Positions 13,069 through 15,789 of a stretch of 15,789 nucleotides of DNA are shown piece after piece (position 1 is the stretch's first letter; each line of letters starts with the position of its first letter). The position numbers were made by a program, and so were the translations under genes. Origin of the DNA: Thermomucor indicae-seudaticae (Eukaryota > Mucoromycota > Mucoromycetes > Mucorales > Lichtheimiaceae). The notes below the pieces were generated by a model. It ran no database searches. It saw nothing but the letters and a program-made list of their open reading frames with translations, and was not told where the DNA came from. Where the stretch lies: assembly GCA_000787465.1 (NCBI GenBank), contig JSYX01000346.1, positions 1-15,789 of the forward strand, given 5' to 3'.

Positions 13069-13339
13069 CTGGTATACGATTACAGTAATAAGTAAATGCA
13101 CTTGATGATCACCTTCCACGAACAGCCCAAACAGACTATTACGCCACAACATACCTGTGTCTAGGATGATTCGCGTTTCTGAGCTCTTGTGCTAACTGCT
13201 TCTTGTCTTTCTTGCTGCTCACCAAAACAGCTTCTCCATATCATTCATCCTCCTCGGAGAATACAGATCAATAACACGCAATTATGACAGCCTTCCGGTA
13301 ACATCCCGTACAGAGTCGTTTCTGTCGTTACAACGTACC
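12868..13339 (-). repeat. Tandem exon-intron units, about 185 bp period, three donor sites
   Basis: Exon ends with the sequence GACAC(A/G)G followed by GTATGT, GTATGT or GTACGT lie at 12970, 13155 and 13339, a spacing of 185 and 184 bp. The introns that follow share GACAGAAAC.., a TGTTTGGGCTGT-like interior and a (T)ACCAG acceptor, which in one unit has changed to GGAG. The exon starts read DKQY, DEQY and, in the unit ending at 13339, VEEQY. The middle unit (13154-13338 side) has an early TGA in the aligned frame, so it is decayed. Confidence 0.6.
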
Positions 13340-13894
13340 CGTGTCTGCGATGATGCGCGTACAGATTAATTACGCCAGTTGATTCTGGCGTTCCTATGTA
13401 CTGCTCTTCAACGTTAATGTGGCTGTCTTGCAGATATCCGACAGTTTCTTGGGTTTCGCAGATGTCAAAGATATCTTCCGTATCGTCCCCGATTCCGGTT
13501 GCAGCTATCAGGTCAATCTTTGTTTCGATGCTGAAACAAGCGGTTTCGTCAATTAGAGGCGTCGTCGTAGGTAATCCGTGACTTCCGTGTTATCGATTGC
13601 TTCTGTTCCGGTTGCTGCTGGTATAGTTGTTCCTTGTTCGACTTACTGTGTCGTAGTCATTTCTTCATAGAGATATGGTTATGTTATCTCTTGCTTGGCG
13701 GAGGCATAAATATCTATAGTATAATTGCATAGGGTTGTTGCTGGTCCGTAGTAGTAATAGCGCTGTCGTCATCGTTATATTCACTGACAGCTGCTGTTGT
13801 CTTTAAAGATAATATCATTCGTGGGCTAATCTACAGTTTGTATACTATCTATTGGTTTATCCGTATCGGTGTGAATACGCAATGCTGGAGGAGT
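13340..13894 (-). pseudogene. Distal coding remnant of the right-hand copy, with frameshift
   Basis: Open minus-strand codons from about 13559 to 13339 read PLIDETACFSIETK, then DDTEDIFDICETQETVGYLQ and INVEEQYIGTPESTG. Upstream, EAIDNTEVTDYL is in a different frame because the right copy has one base fewer than the left copy between the two (near 13560-13567). Further upstream, HTDTDKPIDSIQTVD ends at a TAG. These peptides match the left arm up to ETN/ETK and then diverge. It is a formerly coding region, not a present CDS as it stands. Confidence 0.45.
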
Positions 13895-14105
13895 CTAGTC
13901 GAAGGCGCCAGGTGTTTCCTCATCCTCATCCTCAAACTCATCAGCTGTCTCATAGCTGTCGGAATCAAAGTCATCAAGTCCTTCATGACTGTCAGACGTG
14001 TAATCGCCAGATCCTTCAGGACTCTCGCTTAAACCTATACCAGTTGTTTAGGACCTTTTAAAAACCTCCAAACTTTGTGCAACGTCTTTGCTTTCTCACC
14101 TTCAA
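13519..14105 (-). repeat. Right arm of the inverted segmental duplication
   Basis: This is the minus-strand counterpart of 70-287 plus 842-1159. The join of the two homologous blocks is at about 13895-13896, where the left arm has 554 extra bases. The longest perfect match noticed is 27 bp (13568-13594 against 1083-1109). Confidence 0.75.
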
Positions 14106-15263
14106 ACGTTTCTAGTGGCAAATCCAGTTCCGGGTTTCCAAGACTGCCGACTCGAGAGTATTGAGTTGCGGGGAGACCAAGCTCTTGTCGATTCATCGCC
14201 ATCGACCTATATGCGTCTGCTACAAATTCTTGTCTGCTAGCTTGGAACGCATCCGAACTAAACATCAAACCGAATTGGAGTGTGCGTTCCTCAGCCACTG
14301 CTCCCATCATTCATTCATTCCTAGCCACAAATGTTCCCGCGTTCAGGAATGAACCTTATAGGACGAACATGAGCGTGTTCAGCATTTACCCATGGACAGA
14401 TATCTCTATGCTCTCTGACGACGTCAAATACGGGGAGTTCGCTGTCTTCAGGATCGGCCAAGGACTTGTAATCATGGACGTTTAGTCGTCGGTAACACAT
14501 ATCGCATTGTAAATCCCGTTCGTAGCCTTCAGTAACGTAGTTCCATCCGAAATACAGCAAAAGGTAGGAGCCCCGCGTAGCTGCACTTTCGTTCCGCTTA
14601 ATTGGAAACTCGAACTTATTTTCGGCTTCCAATGCATAGACGACGAAGTCCAAGTTGTCCACTCGTTCCTCATCCTGCGATGTAGACGTAGAGTTAGATC
14701 GTTCACCTGTAACGTTTAATGTAAAAGTGTTGTGTTGTTTATTACCAAAGGGTGACCAACAACTAGCAATGAGCCCTCGCAATCACGGGTTTTCTCGCGT
14801 TCTGCACGAATATAATTGATGGCATCTTCTTTGATGCTGAAGTGGAATCTGCAGGCGTCTTCTGGTAATAACAGCAAGCCAAAATTCAGTGCCTTCTGAT
14901 TCTATCTGTAATAAGCAAAAACTTACCTTCACATGTTGTTTTTTGGCGTTTCGCCGGTCTGTAGAGAAAGAAATAGATTCTTAGATATGTAGCCAACAGC
15001 GCGCAAACCCAATGGATAGAGACTTACCGGGCCATCACCTCCTCGAGTTCACTTTGCGCCTCGACATACCTACGTTTCAAACTCCGGTATTCTTCTTCCA
15101 TAGCATACAGCTCCTCCGCGACCTCACTGATACCATCAGCTATTCTTCTTGCTTCCTCCATCTCGTGATCCCCTTCTTCGACAAAACTGTCATATCCGGC
15201 AACATCTTCTTCCTCAGCGTCTTTCGTCATAATAAACGTCTTAAAAAGGTTGAAGCAAAACAT
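13895..15263 (-). CDS. Multi-exon protein with an Rsm1-like (NIPA/Rsm1/Pml39) zinc motif and acidic tail
   Basis: Exons seen: 15263..15028, 14958..14927, 14861..14746, 14674.. and 14034..13895, with introns of 69, 65, 71 and (14099..14035) 65 nt. Exon 1 is acidic and then coiled-coil (YAMEEEYRSLKRRYVEAQ). Exon 2 has a nuclear-signal-like PAKRQK. Exon 4 holds the zinc motif: YFGW, LQCDMCYRRL, then HRDICPW about 35 residues on. CxxC..HxxxC with a following W is typical of the second domain of NIPA/ZC3HC1, Rsm1 and Pml39, proteins linked to the nuclear basket and mRNA export; the first C3HC domain of that family is not seen. Exon 4's frame ends at TAG 14323-14321; the next block (14310..14100, with FSSDAFQASRQEF) is in another frame and needs either an unusual splice or a repaired frameshift. 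The last exon is acidic (DDFDSDSYETADEFEDEDEE). ATG 15230 is an alternative start. Confidence 0.55.
14035..14099 (-). other. Conserved phase-1 intron (65 nt)
   Basis: The donor is GAAG|GTGAGAAAG at 14100/14099, the branch-like motif is CCTAAAC, and the acceptor is GGTATAG ending at 14035. It joins G|GT (Gly) and corresponds to intron 76..148 of the left copy. Confidence 0.65.
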
Positions 15264-15337
15264 GACTAAAATAAAAAAAAATGAAAATAAGAATGGGTGT
15301 GGAGTGTTACGTGTTCGCTGCAGCGAGTGAAATGGGA

Positions 15338-15347
15338 TATTTATATA
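15338..15347 (-). promoter_or_regulatory. TATA box of the zinc-motif gene
   Basis: TATATAAATA on the minus strand, 75 bp upstream of the ATG at 15263. It is followed by a pyrimidine/T-rich stretch ending TTTTAG just before the ATG, so the 5' UTR is short or contains an acceptor-like site. Confidence 0.5.
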
Positions 15348-15573
15348 AGACGCGAAGACTCCGACTTGCCCCTTTTTGGTTCATGCAGCCTCAGCCCCTT
15401 CGATATCCAGTCTACATCATGGGAAAATATCCGAACATCCCACGTGACACGGGAGAGGAGTTCTAATCCTTCGTTCGACGTGCCGTGTACCTAAAAGGCG
15501 AATTATACTTAATAGGTTGTAAGGCTCCTATTTGGAAGTTCGGATTTACACAGAATGTTCGAATCTTCTTTTT

Positions 15574-15632
15574 CGATAAATAGTATAACTATATATTTAT
15601 CGATTGGACTTTTGTGCTTCTTATAGTTATAC
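15574..15632. repeat. AT-rich hairpin with a second overlapping inverted repeat
   Basis: CGATAAATA (15574-15582) pairs with TATTTATCG (15594-15602) around an 11-nt loop. The loop region GTATAACTATA (15583-15593) is in turn the reverse complement of TATAGTTATAC at 15622-15632. The two pairings compete for neighbouring DNA. Function unknown. Confidence 0.6.
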
Positions 15633-15677
15633 AGTATTTTGCATCAAGTGTAAGCCAGACTAGAGTTCTGAACAGAG

Positions 15678-15757
15678 CTCTGGTCTCTGGTTTCGCTCTG
15701 GTTTTCTTTCGCTCCGCTATGCTCTGCTCTGGTTTTCTCTGGTTTGCTCTGGTTTTT
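15678..15757. repeat. CTCTGG minisatellite-like tract
   Basis: Six CTCTGG words occur in about 80 bp, most as GCTCTGGTTTTC or a shortened form, with CGCTCCGCTATGCTCTG spacers. The tract starts in the palindrome CAGAGCTCTG. It is strongly strand-asymmetric (pyrimidine plus G on the plus strand). The minus-strand ORF across it (KTRANQRKPEQS) is a product of the repeat. The rest of 15348-15573 shows nothing further. Confidence 0.6.
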
Positions 15758-15789
15758 GAACTCAAAAATGTGGTGAGGAAATGCATTAG

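Noticed and set aside
14906..14926. A 21-nt mini-intron (GTAAG...TTATTACAG) in the zinc-motif gene
   Set aside because: Too short to splice. The next acceptor (TTATTACCAG, ending at 14862) gives a 65-nt intron and keeps the frame.

Overview
The window looks like fungal nuclear DNA, most likely from an early-diverging filamentous fungus such as a Mucoromycota species; that lineage is an inference. The main gene is cut by eleven short introns of 55-72 nt. These have GT..AG borders and branch-point-like CTAAC, CTGAC or TACTAAT motifs, and intergenic DNA is AT-rich. No bacterial signals, rRNA, tRNA or CRISPR were seen.

Layout. (a) 1-1292 (+): the 3' part of a gene entering from the left edge, with one intron and a D/E-rich tail, followed by further interrupted coding sequence that ends in an acidic-then-hydrophobic frame. 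(b) 1318-1437: a 41-bp tandem repeat. (c) 1694-2294 (+): a broken gene I do not recognise. (d) 2893-5352 (-): a decayed gene with a TATA box, a charged helical segment, an acidic segment, a degenerate tandem array of about 180 bp per unit, and a last open frame with one membrane helix and a basic tail. (e) 6408-11763 (-): an apparently intact full-length ABCC (MRP-type) transporter gene with 12 exons. It is the best supported feature. (f) 12068-12409 (+): a small frame-shifted ORF pair. (g) 12730-13894 (-): tandemly duplicated exon-intron units of about 185 bp. (h) 13895-15263 (-): a multi-exon gene with a CxxC..HxxxCPW zinc motif like the second (Rsm1-like) domain of NIPA/Rsm1/Pml39 nuclear-pore or mRNA-export proteins, and a TATA box upstream. 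(i) 15574-15757: a hairpin and CTCTGG minisatellite DNA.

The most notable structure is that the left end (70-1159, +) and the right block (13519-14105, -) are diverged inverted copies of one gene segment. They share a phase-1 intron, the acidic tail and a 27-bp identical stretch. The right copy lacks 554 bp present in the left one, its present stop codon lies exactly on that junction, and it has a one-base frameshift further on. The transporter is thus flanked by members of a fast-decaying gene family whose 3' parts grow by tandem exon/repeat duplication. The transporter and the zinc-motif family show no obvious functional link.
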